Source: Botryllus schlosseri
Lineage: Eukaryota > Chordata > Ascidiacea > Stolidobranchia > Styelidae
Assembly: GCA_000444245.1 (NCBI GenBank)
Contig: ATSW01013114.1
Location: 1-23,358, forward strand
Reading direction: 5' to 3'
DNA length: 23,358 nucleotides
Part shown: positions 1-8,893 of the stretch, one piece after another
Position numbering within the stretch: position 1 is the first letter of the stretch
Layout of the letters: every line of letters starts with the position of its first letter
Notes under the pieces: generated by a model
Told to the model about the DNA's origin: nothing
The model's input: only the letters and a program-made list of their open reading frames with translations
Databases searched by the model: none
Program-made: the position numbers and the translations under genes

Positions 1-352
1 TTGACTCGAGTCAAAATGTGCAATGACTCGAGATGACTCGTGACTCGAAGGTAGTGACTTGATCCCAACACTGCTATATAACCGAAGTCTGTCCACGGCG
101 CGACAGCCTGGGCGCAGGCAATCACGCAGACTATTGTTGCGCAAACTATTGTCGTTGACTGTTACATGTAGTCATGTAGCCTGCTGACAATAAGCTGATT
201 GAAAACAACCCACTACAAATCTTTACGAGTTGATTTCGGTTCAAATTAGTTTCATGACGCCACAGACACACGGAAAGTGCCAGCAGAAAGAACATGTACC
301 CCACAAAACAATGGAACGATTTTATGATGAAATGACACAAGGGCGTCGTAGG
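1..352. repeat. gagtc-rich repeat end and unannotated flank
   Basis: The first ~60 bases are dense in the motif GACTCGAG and its variants. They resemble the right-hand ends of the gagtc-rich repeats at about 9170-9755 and 16900-17035. This is probably the edge of another copy cut by the window. From about 85 to 352 I see no gene; the short minus-strand reading frame there has no recognisable domain. Confidence 0.5.
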
Positions 353-538
353 CAATATTCCCTCTAATTTTTCACGAGTCTACGTGCACGTCGTGCACTC
401 ATCAACTTACTGCCAGGTCCCTTGGACAACAATGTGTTACGACAAAAAAAAATCATCATTTCGTTTTTTTTTTGTGCGCAGCACACGTTTTTCTGTGCGC
501 GGCGACTTTGTCGGGCGCAGCTTAGATAGGGAACATTG
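353..538 (-). mobile_element. hAT-type MITE, copy 1 (inverted relative to copy 2)
   Basis: This is a 186-bp non-coding element. It starts CAATATTCCCTCTAA, ends TAGGGAACATTG, and is rich in GCGCA words. The 8 bases before it (345-352, GTCGTAGG) and after it (539-546, GTCGCAGG) match at 7 of 8 positions, as expected for an aged 8-bp hAT target duplication. Its reverse complement aligns along its whole length with the element at 774-967, so the two are copies of one family inserted in opposite directions 235 bp apart. Confidence 0.85.
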
Positions 539-773
539 GTCGCAGGCAGTGCAACTCATGATTAGTGGTTATCATTACAAAGTGATGCGGCCTAATCTTG
601 TCCACATACATCAATCAAGTGACACTGATACATCCTGCAGTTCTGAATCTCCTAGTTTAATCAAAGTCCACAGCTTCAATATCATTTTCCCCATGAAATA
701 GCGCCGAGGACCATGTCGTGCTGCCAACCACTGTTGAACTTTTGAGACGCTGGCATTTCATACTACTGACAGC
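539..773. other. spacer between two MITE copies; no gene seen
   Basis: This 235-bp stretch separates the two inverted hAT-MITE copies. Reading frames that cross it run into the MITEs on both sides and show no domain. I see nothing else in it. Confidence 0.6.
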
Positions 774-967
774 CAATGTTCCCTCTAAGCTGCGCATGTG
801 CGCAAATGCGCAGTGCTGAAACGGTCTCTGCGCACAGAAAATCTCCGTTGCGCACAAAAAATCCGAAGTGATGACCTTTTTTTTAGTCGTTACGCACTGT
901 TGTCCAAGGGTCTGCGCAGTAAGTTGGTGATCGTGCGCAGACTCGTCAAAAATTCGAGGGAACATTG
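774..967 (+). mobile_element. hAT-type MITE, copy 2 with perfect 8-bp target duplication
   Basis: This is a 194-bp element with terminal inverted repeats CAATGTTCCCTCTAA (left) and TTCGAGGGAACATTG (right). It is bounded by the identical octamer CTGACAGC at 766-773 and 968-975. An 8-bp duplication with short terminal repeats and no coding capacity is typical of hAT-superfamily MITEs. The perfect duplication suggests it is younger than copy 1. Confidence 0.92.
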
Positions 968-2545
968 CTGACAGCATATAGCAGGATTATCATCGTATGC
1001 AACAGTATGTGGTAGGTCAATTTACTCAATTGAATGTCAATGATACAATGTACTACGATGCTACAACATAGCCCACGTTTTCATGGCTAATGACAGCATT
1101 GATAGGGCCTAGTGCCGACACACTAATTGTGAGTAGGACGCTGCATAGCCTACTTTTGTCCCTGATATTTTGCGGCATATACGCCGACTCCTGATACACA
1201 TACACACGATCTGCGCATATGCATTGCATACACTGAGTGCATAACTGCATATGCCGCTGGACAACGAAAGTGCAGATATATCGAATAATAGACACTTAGA
1301 CAGTGGCCGCAGCAATTGAAGGTCTAGGCAGAATTTACAATTCCTTCAGTGCGACATCATCCGCGCCTAGATACGGCAAATGTGTTAACGGTCTTTCAAA
1401 AATTCAGTAAGGATCTGCGCAAACAGCAATGGACATTGGACAACAATAGAATAGTACTATACTATGCAATTTTTTTCTTCTGTTTGGTGCCCATGCAGCA
1501 TTTGAACACATTTTTATTGCTATGAGCAGACCAAGACCCTCGATTGTTGCGAAACAGCCGAGCTAAACGAACCTGCCTTATTCACGACATCTCAGTACAA
1601 GCAAATATGAAATGGATACCCGTGGAGTTCTTTTGTAATTCTCCGACCAAAAGCACATCAACAACAGATTCCAGTCAACAGAAAAACAAGACGGTACCTA
1701 TATAAAAACTACTGTGCCGCTAGAAGGCTGTTTTGATATGAGCGAATCTCTGTAAATGCGTTAACACGAACCGTTGAACATGAAAGGTATATAATTATGG
1801 ACATTGGACATGGAAACACACAAATGCACATTCCTAACGATCATGAATATCACTCAGAACACATAACAAGCATTTTCAACCATAATCTCCAACCAAATTT
1901 AACAGTATACGAGCAGACAAGGTACGAGCCAGGAGATGAAATACCTTGATTTTTGGACAAATTCCAAATCGTTTTTGCATCATTAAGTCGTTATAGCATG
2001 GAACCATGCTTGAAGACACACTCAAAATTTATATATTGGCAATTACCACACTATAGTTTGCCGTGTCTATGGTCATGTGAGAACTGGAGCTGAGAACTAG
2101 AGCTGAATGCTTGACATTTTCCTAGCATCCTTCAATACACAAGCAGTACACTTGATAATTTCAGTTAGATCCTACTCGACTATCAACAGCGTTTGAGTGC
2201 TATCCAAACAAACGAAAATTCCAATCCGCACAACGCGTTCGACTTTTGAAATGACAAGTGTACCGTCGAGACACGACATAGTGGCTTTAACCCATTCAGA
2301 TAATACTTTTGGTAACAAAATTACACAATAAATACTTGAACACACAAAGATGACAGCTATTTGCAGTAGTATATTGCTAACAGACGAAAGTCACAGTGGA
2401 CACATGAAGATAAATAACAATATTGTTTAATACTTGGGGAAATTATTCACGGTACCAACATGAATTATAGAAAGACTCCGAGAAACTTGTCAGTCGAATT
2501 GAAATAACCCAGAGAGAAAACTGTGGTGTGATGAAAATTGAACAG
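968..2545. other. intergenic, no gene recognised
   Basis: This is AT-rich sequence without a convincing coding region on either strand. The only notable reading frames (about 1053-1315, minus) are cysteine-rich, overlap each other and lack any known domain. I see no long tandem array or RNA gene. It lies beyond the 3' end of the CCDC74-like gene and could contain distal 3' UTR, but nothing shows it. Confidence 0.5.
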
Positions 2546-2547
2546 TA

Positions 2548-3168
2548 GAGCTGTTCGAAAATAACTTCTTTTTGAAATTTTACCGGCTACTTGATAAAAT
2601 TGTTAGGTTGCCAAAAAAAAACGATGCGTGCCAATTTTGGCTCAATTCCAACCTACAGCCTAGCCTATAAGCATGGCTAACCTTTTTTTCAAATTTTACT
2701 GAAATTGTTTTGTCCAAAAGACAAGTGTCACATAACAAATTTTGCCCAATTCCAACCAGTAGAAGTGGAGTTATTGAAGTACAAAATTTTGCCATTTGAA
2801 AAAAAAAATAGTATTAATGGTGGGAAATTCTTCAATTAAGTCTTACAGATCTATTCACCGAAATACTATGATTTGAAATCCTAAATTTTGAAGATCAATA
2901 CCTTCTCTTCTGCGGGTTGGAATTGAGCCAAATTTGTTGCGCACCATTTTTTCAGACAATTTAACGACTTCTTGAGGTAGCCAGAAAAATTTGAAACATT
3001 TTTATATTCATTTTTATTAAAAAAATCCAAAACTTTTTTTCTTATGTAGCAATGCTTCTATAGGCTGGAATTGAGTCTAAATTCATGTGCTGCGTTTTTT
3101 TATGCAACCTAACAATATTACCAAGTAGTCAGTAAAATTTGAGAAAATTAGGTATTTTTGAACAGCCC
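2548..3168. mobile_element. TA-flanked MITE with long inverted repeats (GRGCTGTTC family)
   Basis: The left end reads TA-GAGCTGTTCGAAAA and the right end reads TTTTTGAACAGCCC-TA. Similarity between the ends runs inward for well over 60 bases: both arms carry a version of 'tactgrctacttgrtaa.attgttaggttgc' followed by a GGCTCAATTCCAACC-like word. The flanking TA (2546-2547 and 3169-3170) suggests a TA target duplication as in Tc1/mariner-like elements. It has no coding capacity. Related copies lie at about 11320-11629, 13314-13953 and 22867 to the window end. The right end lies 28 nt past the CCDC74-like stop codon. Confidence 0.8.
3013..3018 (-). promoter_or_regulatory. possible poly(A) hexamer AATAAA inside the MITE
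   Basis: Minus-strand AATAAA lies 181-186 nt beyond the CCDC74-like stop codon, within the inserted MITE. It could serve as a distal polyadenylation signal if the nearer one is not used. Only the motif is seen. Confidence 0.25.
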
Positions 3169-3198
3169 TATTGATCAGTAAAATAAAATGGAGGTGCA

Positions 3199-4200
3199 TT
3201 ACTTTTTATTAGGCCTACTAGTCGAGCTATCATTGGGTCTATGTGGGTTTTTCCCTTGTCTTCTCTGAACATCAACATAATTTGCCGATAAGCTATTAAC
3301 AACCATGGGCAAAGGTTCACCAAAATCATTGAGACTAGACGTTCGAATTGGTTTTTTAGCCTTTGGTCTTGATGGTATTCTGGGAAACTTAAAGCCAGAG
3401 GGACTAACTTCCACTGCTGACGCGGGAGGTTCCGGTGTTGCGGTTCTAGATGACGCCACACTAAATCTATCAGCTCGCAACTGCGACAACTCGGCAAGCT
3501 GATCGCAATTCGCTTTGTGCAAATGTTGGATGATTTGCTCGCATTCTTCGACCGATGGATTACGAAAATCCTGGTCACTACCAGCCCGTATTCTGAGTGG
3601 ATTTAAGGTTGCATTAAATGGTAATGGTACGTGCGCGTTACTTACAGAAAATTTACGTCTATAACTTTTCCGAGGCGTCGAATTCCCGGATGATAAATCA
3701 TCGGCTTCAACACTTTTCGGTTGAATTTGCGATTCTAGATACACGACCGTCTTTCTTAGTTCTGCGTTTTTTTGATTTGAAGAGGTAAGAGCTTGTTTTA
3801 AATCCTTGATTTCTTCTTCAAGAATAATACTTTTAATGTCGGAAGGAACACTTTGACATCTGGATTCTTGCGGGGAATGTGGAGGCGTTGCGTTACTCTG
3901 TGCAACTATTATCTTGAATTTCAAATCTTTATTCTCTTTTTTAAGAGACTCCAATTCTTGATGTAGCTTCCGTAACGTTTCCGAATGTTGATCTTGCAGG
4001 AATTTAATGCTTTTGTCTTGATTCAAAAACTGATGCTGTACCGATTGGGAGACCTTTTCCAAAAACCTGACGTCCACGGCCGTATCTGCGGCGGTGATTC
4101 GGTCGCGTACGAAAGGCCTCGGGTATCTGGATCGGTCGAACGTGGAAACACGAGACCATGACGGCAAATTGCCCGGTGGCGGAAGGGCAGATGATGACAT
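3199..4200 (-). CDS. CCDC74-like coiled-coil protein, intronless
   Basis: This gene encodes a 333-residue protein from a single uninterrupted reading frame. An in-frame TAA lies 15 nt upstream of the ATG, so the start is well fixed unless a 5' exon exists. Residues 62-100 form a heptad-rich coiled coil with the words FLQDQHSETLRKLHQE and KKENKDLKFKI. These closely match the N-terminal coiled coil of vertebrate CCDC74A/B (FLQQQHSEMLAKLHEE, KRENKDLRYKL). A second helix spans about 124-160. A third segment at 214-243 (VEECEQIIQHLHKANCDQLAEL) corresponds to the CCDC74 region around [21 protein letters not shown]. Serine/proline-rich linkers separate the helices, and the C-terminus is basic. Vertebrate CCDC74 genes have introns, so an intronless copy suggests intron loss or retroposition. 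The family belongs with CCDC92-type proteins linked to centrosomes or cilia; that role here is inference. Confidence 0.85.
   Translation of the reverse strand: MSSSALPPPGNLPSWSRVSTFDRSRYPRPFVRDRITAADTAVDVRFLEKVSQSVQHQFLNQDKSIKFLQDQHSETLRKLHQELESLKKENKDLKFKIIVAQSNATPPHSPQESRCQSVPSDIKSIILEEEIKDLKQALTSSNQKNAELRKTVVYLESQIQPKSVEADDLSSGNSTPRKSYRRKFSVSNAHVPLPFNATLNPLRIRAGSDQDFRNPSVEECEQIIQHLHKANCDQLAELSQLRADRFSVASSRTATPEPPASAVEVSPSGFKFPRIPSRPKAKKPIRTSSLNDFGEPLPMVVNSLSANYVDVQRRQGKNPHRPNDSSTSRPNKK
3205..3210 (-). promoter_or_regulatory. AATAAA overlapping the last codons of the CCDC74-like gene
   Basis: The final sense codons AAT AAA AAG followed by TAA contain a canonical poly(A) hexamer. Cleavage 10-30 nt downstream would fall at about 3175-3195, between the stop codon and the MITE boundary at 3170, giving a very short 3' UTR. 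Use of this signal is inferred. Confidence 0.4.
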
Positions 4201-4229
4201 GACTAGATCTGTTTAGCATAGAAACGCGT

Positions 4230-4250
4230 TCTGGAAAATGTACAACTCAA
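4230..4250 (-). promoter_or_regulatory. possible 3' splice acceptor in the CCDC74-like leader
   Basis: On the minus strand a pyrimidine-containing run (TTTTCCAG) ends a few tens of bases before the ATG, followed by a second CAG closer to it. This could be the acceptor of a 5' UTR intron, or of spliced-leader trans-splicing if the host does that. Motif evidence only. Confidence 0.2.
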
Positions 4251-4436
4251 TAATATAATAGAGCCTACGACTCATTCTATTATACTGTAGCAAATTTTTT
4301 GACATTTGTAATGCATACCCTCAGAATTGTCCAATATTTACAAATTTTGTTCTTTTTTCAATTCTAGGTACATTAAAAAAATTAAATTGAAAAATTTCCA
4401 GCGGTTCAAAGGATAATGCGATTCAAAATTATCCTG

Positions 4437-4451
4437 TCACTAGGTGGCGCT
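4437..4451. promoter_or_regulatory. CTCF-core-like motif
   Basis: The sequence TCACTAGGTGGCGCT fits the bilaterian CTCF core (CCASYAGRKGGCRC) at nearly every position. It lies about 240 bp upstream of the CCDC74-like start codon. Similar words also occur inside some transposons, so occupancy cannot be assumed. Confidence 0.35.
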
Positions 4452-4779
4452 GTGTGCAAAAATCTTTAAAATCCATATTTTTTTGCTTTCATGATGGTGG
4501 AGAATCAATTAAAATGCCTGATTATCCAATTCTGGGCCAAGGAATTGAAAAAAATCAACTTTTTCGGTCTGAACTCGAAGGAAAAAAGTTACCGATGAAA
4601 AAAATTGAGGGGGTGCGGACTTGAAAACTCATGTAGGATTCCGTTCACCAAAAAAAAATTATTGCAAAATGTACTTTGAAGCAGTATGATTGATAAAAAA
4701 TCAGATTTTCAAATTAAACTCTTTTCCACAACAAAATCACAAAAAAATTTGTCCACAAGTCCACACGATTGCAATACAA

Positions 4780-5125
4780 TAGCCGGAACCAGAGTGGGAC
4801 AACTAGAAAATTTTCAGCATTTCTAATTGAGAATAGAATTAGAATGATAGTTACACAGTTTTCCAAATTGGATTGCAATTAGAATTACTGAATTAGCAAG
4901 AATTACAACAAATATCAATTTTAGTTCATTCTCATATGCAAGAGAATAGCAAATGTCTGTACACTGAGCTTGGCTTGTCTCGCATGATACATTTCACCTG
5001 TAGCATTTCCAGAAAACCAGAAATTAGATTAGAATGAAAATGATAGCATAGAAAATTTGAGAAAGCAGATTAGAATTAGAATACTGACATTTCACTGCAA
5101 TTAGACCACTAGAATTATGTATTTA
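4780..5125. repeat. interspersed repeat, copy 1 (rich in 'attagaatt')
   Basis: This stretch is dense in ATTAGAATT variants. It shares an ordered core with 16140-16465: both contain AGAGAATAGCAAATGTCTGT-like or AGGGTAGCAAAGGTCTGT-like text, then CACTGAGC/CACCGAGT, then CTGTAGCA, then AAACCAGAAAT. The shared order indicates a dispersed repeat family. I see no coding capacity, clear terminal repeats or target duplication. Confidence 0.6.
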
Positions 5126-7039
5126 TCAAAGTATGGTAGTCACTAACACAATCATTCGGCTACACGACGTATCATACTCAACGGAACAACGAATTACCAT
5201 TGGGATCTTATGATTTGATCATTGACTTTACACTTCCAGCATCATGCTGATTTAATGCAGAAGCTAGCAAATATAATCCCGTTTATTCCTTACAACAGTA
5301 AATAAAAGGAGGCCACTGGCTACCACCTATCAAATTCAGGATCAGGAAGTGTTGTTATCATTTCCAATAGGCCTACTGAAGTTATCCTTAAATTTTCTCT
5401 ACATCAAAATTTAACTTAAATACAATAGGCAGGTTAATGAGCGAGAGTGCTACAAAGATCATGCTCTAAAAACTTGAGAATTCTCAAATACAGATAACGG
5501 TATTAAAAAGTTGAGAAACTTTCAAGCCCTAATAACAGTTTGTTTCTGTTTGAAGTCTTGATCATTTGAATAATTCATTAAAAAAAAATGCTAGTACATA
5601 GTCGGTGCCGGGCAGTAGACAATACGCCTACGTCACACCTTGAAAATGTCATTTGCTACATGAATAATTCGTGAGGTAGTATCACCACAACAACCGTTTT
5701 TTCCCTTCCAGTTTATGAATGGAACATCAGCACCTTAGTTTTCTGCGTAATGCAAAAATTTCATCAAGGCTTGAAATGAATTAACGCTACTGTTTATAAA
5801 AGTGGCTTATAATTTTTCTTTTAATAATCTAGGTGTGGGGGTAATCAAGTGAGATTAACTAAAATTATGCCACGTTATCACAGAACAGGCAGTACTGTTT
5901 ACTGCCATCAAAATAGAATAAGATCGGACACTTGAAAAAATAAGAGGAATGTGTTCAGAAACTAGTACTTGCAGCATATATTTTGTAATTTTATGGAGAT
6001 TTACCAATTGAATATTATAATCACATTGAAATAAACCGAAATATTTTCAGCTGACACTCGTCAGGGATAATCGTCAGCAACCAATAGAGAATTAGAAGGA
6101 ACATTGTATTTCAACAATCGTAACACCAAATATGTAAATTTGAGTAATTGAGGTGAGTTCTAACGGTCTACGACAAGAACGTAACTTCATAGACCTATTT
6201 AGTCAGACCAGGACTGGTTGTACGAATATTTTTTTCACTCAGCTCATTTACAATACTGACAATTTTATCAACAAAATGCATGATGAGGTACAGTGCAAAC
6301 AAAAACAAAACCATCTTATCCCCGCAAACAATAACAGTAGCATATGCTAATGGGTTGAAATAATCTAACTCGGCTCAGCAAACATTCAAAATAAAAGCTG
6401 CATCATACAACAAATAAATGAAGACAACATATTACTAAATCAACGTCGCCATGAGATTTTACATCAGTTTGATTTCAAAAATTATCACAAAACATTCAGT
6501 TTCATTACATTTATAAATATCCCTTTCATTTAGGCCTAGCTATCATAAGCAGCAATTATAGCCTATGGTGCAAAAATATTGCATTGAATTAAATACAGCT
6601 TCATCTGGAGACAAAATAGAGCAACTTTCTCCATGATACTTGTATGACAAACAGCGTGAAATGATGATTTTTTATATAATGGTTTATATATTTTATAATT
6701 ATTTGCGTCAGCTTACAATATTCTGCTTTCATATCCTAGAGTGCAAGATAGATGTTGGGCAGACTTGTAGATTTCAAGTTGCGCAACTCGAAATAAAACT
6801 ATTCAATTTACAAAACAAGAACTAGAACTAGAGTTAGGAATAATGAACTTTTAAAAACTAACTTACTAAAACACGTAACTAACTGTCATTCAACAATTCA
6901 ATTCTGAAGCAACATATTAATTTTTATTTTATTAGATAGGATTTCCACATGAACATCAGTACAAGTTTAAAACGGGAGGGAGGGATTTTGACCCCTAAAA
7001 CCCATCCCTTGGCTACGACTCCGGTACCGGTAATATGAA
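5126..7039. other. intergenic, no gene recognised
   Basis: This is AT-rich sequence without a supportable coding region. Short frames near 6153-6350 and 6640-6825 lack domains and codon signal. At about 6050-6100 (CTGACACTCGTCAGGGATAA then CGTCAGCAACC) the text matches the reverse complement of 8180-8230, marking a fragment of the same repeat. An 'aactagaactagagtta' patch at 6820-6838 is an inverted trace of the tagttctag repeat. Confidence 0.45.
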
Positions 7040-7260
7040 TCTGAGCTAGCAATAGATGCAATTGCCAATTGCAAGAACATCACACAACAGAACACCAGTA
7101 TCATGATTCACGTCACACATTTTCTAGTTGTTTTAAAATGAAATTATTTTTAAAATGTGCTCCTAAAACAAGAACTAGTCACTTTTCGAAATCCGCAACT
7201 AGAATTAGAAATACAGCTGTTCCAAAAACCAGTATAGATACTTGGCTGACGACGACCACG
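7040..7260 (-). repeat. inverted copy of the tagttctag repeat
   Basis: The reverse complement of this stretch matches 10700-10800: CTGTTGTGTGATGTTCTTGC followed by CTATTGCTAGCTCAG, with neighbouring 'agaactagtcacttttcgaaatccgcaactag' units. It is the same element as the one in ILVBL intron 2, in opposite orientation about 3.5 kb away. Confidence 0.65.
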
Positions 7261-7904
7261 AACTTTGATTACTAGTTTGTACAAGGCTGATGTTGGCCCT
7301 TGAAATACATTGCATATATCAGTAAAACAAGAACATAACAAACAGCGCTGGCTTACAAAAACAGCACCGGCCACGCTAATCTGAAACGAGAACCCAGAAC
7401 AGCTAAACAATCAACCATTTAGAGATGGTATGGCTTTTGTTTCCTGGCGTCACTTCTTGTTTACCATTCTAAAAGAAGCTGCTACACAAAATCCACCGAA
7501 GCGGAACAATCCTTTGGGACCGGCCAACCAATATAAGTTCTTCTTCTAGCTGGGCGTTTTCGTTATATATTTTAGGTTTAAAACCATTTTTCTCATCATA
7601 TCGAGCAAAAAGTCGCGTAACCATCAATATACCAGCAAATAGTAGCGAAGCGTTGCCGGAACCGTTTGCCAGGCGGTGGTGTCCGCAGTTTCCTTGGTAA
7701 CAGTGCGACTTGATTGGCTTGGCGGCGACTCGTCGTCATTTTTGTTCTTCCAAATTTTGTCAAGTTCACTGGCTTGCTGTTTGAAAGTCCTATGCGGCGT
7801 GAAACATTGTTACCTAAGATATGCATTTACACTGGATTTGAACTATAGGATGCAAACTGACAGATAGGATACGCAGTTACGCACTACGCAGCTGCTGAAT
7901 TCAC
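7261..7904. other. intergenic with one doubtful coding stretch
   Basis: GC content is higher here than in the flanks. Apart from the minus-strand candidate at about 7512-7700, listed separately, I recognise no gene, RNA or repeat. Confidence 0.4.
7512..7700 (-). CDS. doubtful short minus-strand ORF, possible small membrane protein
   Basis: One minus-strand frame reads GNASLLFAGILMVTRLFARY, then DEKNGFKPKIYNENAQLEEE and LILVGRSQRIVPLRW before a stop. It has the look of a single-pass mitochondrial or small integral membrane protein: a hydrophobic helix followed by a charged, glutamate-rich tail. A neighbouring frame one base away supplies a well-placed ATG (aaaATGa) with MTTSRRQANQVALLPRKL. 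A real gene would therefore need a short intron or an indel between them. I cannot assign a family. It may be a broken gene, a gene with an undetected exon, or chance. Confidence 0.25.
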
Positions 7905-8440
7905 GCATCACTGACCGGGCTTTACTACGGGATTTTTTAGGAGGATTTGTCCTCCTTATTCAGGAAATCGAAAATATGTCCTCCTAGGACTTCCATACGT
8001 CCTCCTTTTTGGCAACTCGTCACCCTGCATAGGTGCGAAATCTGGAATATGAACGTTCCAATGGATCTTGTTCGGGGCGGACTGAAAATGACCTTTATTT
8101 CTTTAGTCAACGCAAGAGCATTTCCAGTAAAATTTTGAAATGACCAGTGTCCTAATCCGGTAATTTAACTTTTTTGATTATTTCTATTTCTCTACTAGTT
8201 GCTGACGATTACCCCTGACGAATGTCAGCCCAGGAGGGTGTCTGATCTCAAAGACTACTCCTCGTCGTTTCGGCATCTTCCTATCGTTCATTGTATTGCA
8301 GTCTTGTGATGTTTTGAAGTGATGAAATTTTATGAATAAACTTGAACTTGAAATATTCGGGTTCATTTCAATATGACTAATTTGATTTGTGAAAAGTGTC
8401 CTCTTTTCCGGATCTCAAAATATGGCAACCCTACTTACGA
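7905..8440. mobile_element. degraded MITE with ..GTCCTC..CCGGATC ends, carrying a LINE 3' end
   Basis: The left part (TTTAGGAGGATTTGTCCTCC, then TTCAGGAAATC) and the right end (AGTGTCCTCTTTTCCGGATC, ATATGGCAACCCTA) match the two ends of the intact-looking element at 20621-20962. A LINE 3' end at about 8190-8355 appears to sit inside it. No coding capacity is seen. Confidence 0.55.
8190..8355 (+). mobile_element. LINE 3' end, sense orientation
   Basis: It ends with GAATAAACTTGAACTTGAA, the A-poor short-repeat tail typical of CR1/L2-like non-LTR elements. The body (GGGTGTCTGATCTCA, GTCGTTTCGGCATCTTCCTA, TGTATTGCAGTCTTGTGATG) matches in reverse complement the copies at about 20180-20320, 21405-21535 and 22620-22745. 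Only the 3' UTR is present. Confidence 0.7.
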
Positions 8441-8459
8441 AAGGCGACGTTCATGTTGT

Positions 8460-8560
8460 GATCACTACTTAACTCGATTTAGATTCGAATACTCGGATTC
8501 GATTCGATTGTGTCCAGCCCACTGAGCTATATAAACAGCCCTAGTAATGGTCCGTCTAAA
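8460..8560. repeat. fragment of the GGGCTGGGC-ended repeat
   Basis: Sequence rich in ATTCGA words ends GTGTCCAGCCCA. It resembles the right end of the intron 12 element (tactcgattttgcccagccc). It lies just upstream of the ILVBL leader, so the promoter region may include transposon sequence. Confidence 0.4.
8528..8535 (+). promoter_or_regulatory. TATA-like sequence upstream of ILVBL
   Basis: TATATAAA lies about 225 bp before the ILVBL start codon. It would place transcription start near 8560, within a plausible 5' UTR of about 200 nt. Similar ctatata text occurs at 74-82 beside another repeat, so it may be repeat-derived. Confidence 0.25.
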
Positions 8561-8646
8561 TTTACTGAGTCCGTGAGCTGACACTTCGGAATTTGTTACA
8601 GAGCGTCACCTTACGGAAGTGTTTGTGCGATATTCGTTTACATAGC

Positions 8647-8655
8647 ATGAAATAA
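8647..8655 (+). promoter_or_regulatory. minimal upstream ORF (ATG AAA TAA)
   Basis: A two-codon reading frame precedes the ILVBL start. If the leader includes it, it could slightly reduce initiation at the main ATG. Confidence 0.2.
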
Positions 8656-8693
8656 GATTTCGGACTTTGGAACGTTGAGACATTGCAGTTCTG

Positions 8694-8732
8694 ATGCGGA
8701 TTTATTGGGTCGTCAACTCGTCAATACATTGA
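8694..8732 (+). promoter_or_regulatory. 12-codon upstream ORF before ILVBL
   Basis: ATG at 8694 opens a 12-residue frame ending TGA at 8730-8732. It is out of frame with ILVBL and ends 26 nt before the ILVBL ATG. It may modulate translation if transcribed. Confidence 0.25.
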
Positions 8733-8758
8733 AGGCTGAAGCTGCTGTAAGCAATAGG

Positions 8759-8893
8759 ATGGCGGAAAAACTGGACTGGTTCATACACGAACTGTTATGG
8801 CAAAATTTGCTGCTCTTTCTTTTTGGAGCGATCGTCCTCGGAATATATTTGTTAGTGCAAAAGTTTGGACTGGTATATCAATTCTTTCATCAG
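8759..8893 (+). CDS. ILVBL: ILVBL exon 1: start codon and membrane anchor
   Basis: The ATG at 8759 is the only ATG in this frame after an upstream in-frame TGA at 8648-8650. It has A at -3 and G at +4. The exon encodes residues 1-45: [15 protein letters not shown], a hydrophobic helix ([18 protein letters not shown]), then GLVYQFFHQ, which parallels human GLFYQLLHK. The donor is CAG|GTAGGT, phase 0. Confidence 0.85.

Larger units (their letters stand above)
4201..4779. other. intergenic upstream of the CCDC74-like gene
   Basis: This is AT-rich sequence with long A and T runs. It should contain the minus-strand promoter, but I see no clear TATA box. At 4595-4650 the words GGGGGTGCGGACTTGA and CTCATG resemble the tail of the SINE at 15803 (GGGGGCGCGGACTAGA, CTCATGG), so a degraded SINE 3' part is likely. 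A CTCF-like motif lies at 4437-4451. Confidence 0.45.

Noticed and set aside
384-977. Overlapping reading frames on both strands (384-701 plus, 657-977 minus)
   Set aside because: They translate the two hAT MITE copies and the spacer. No domain, and the frames start or end inside the elements.
1053-1315. Two overlapping cysteine-rich minus-strand frames
   Set aside because: They use the same bases in different frames, have no signal peptide or domain, and have no flanking exons.
3168-3578. 136-codon minus-strand frame and a plus-strand frame (3305-3502) over the CCDC74-like gene
   Set aside because: They are other-frame shadows of the 333-codon gene, which has clear family similarity.
8675-8758. 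N-terminal extension of ILVBL upstream of 8759
   Set aside because: The frame is open back to 8651 but contains no ATG before 8759. The 45-residue exon 1 already matches the family length.
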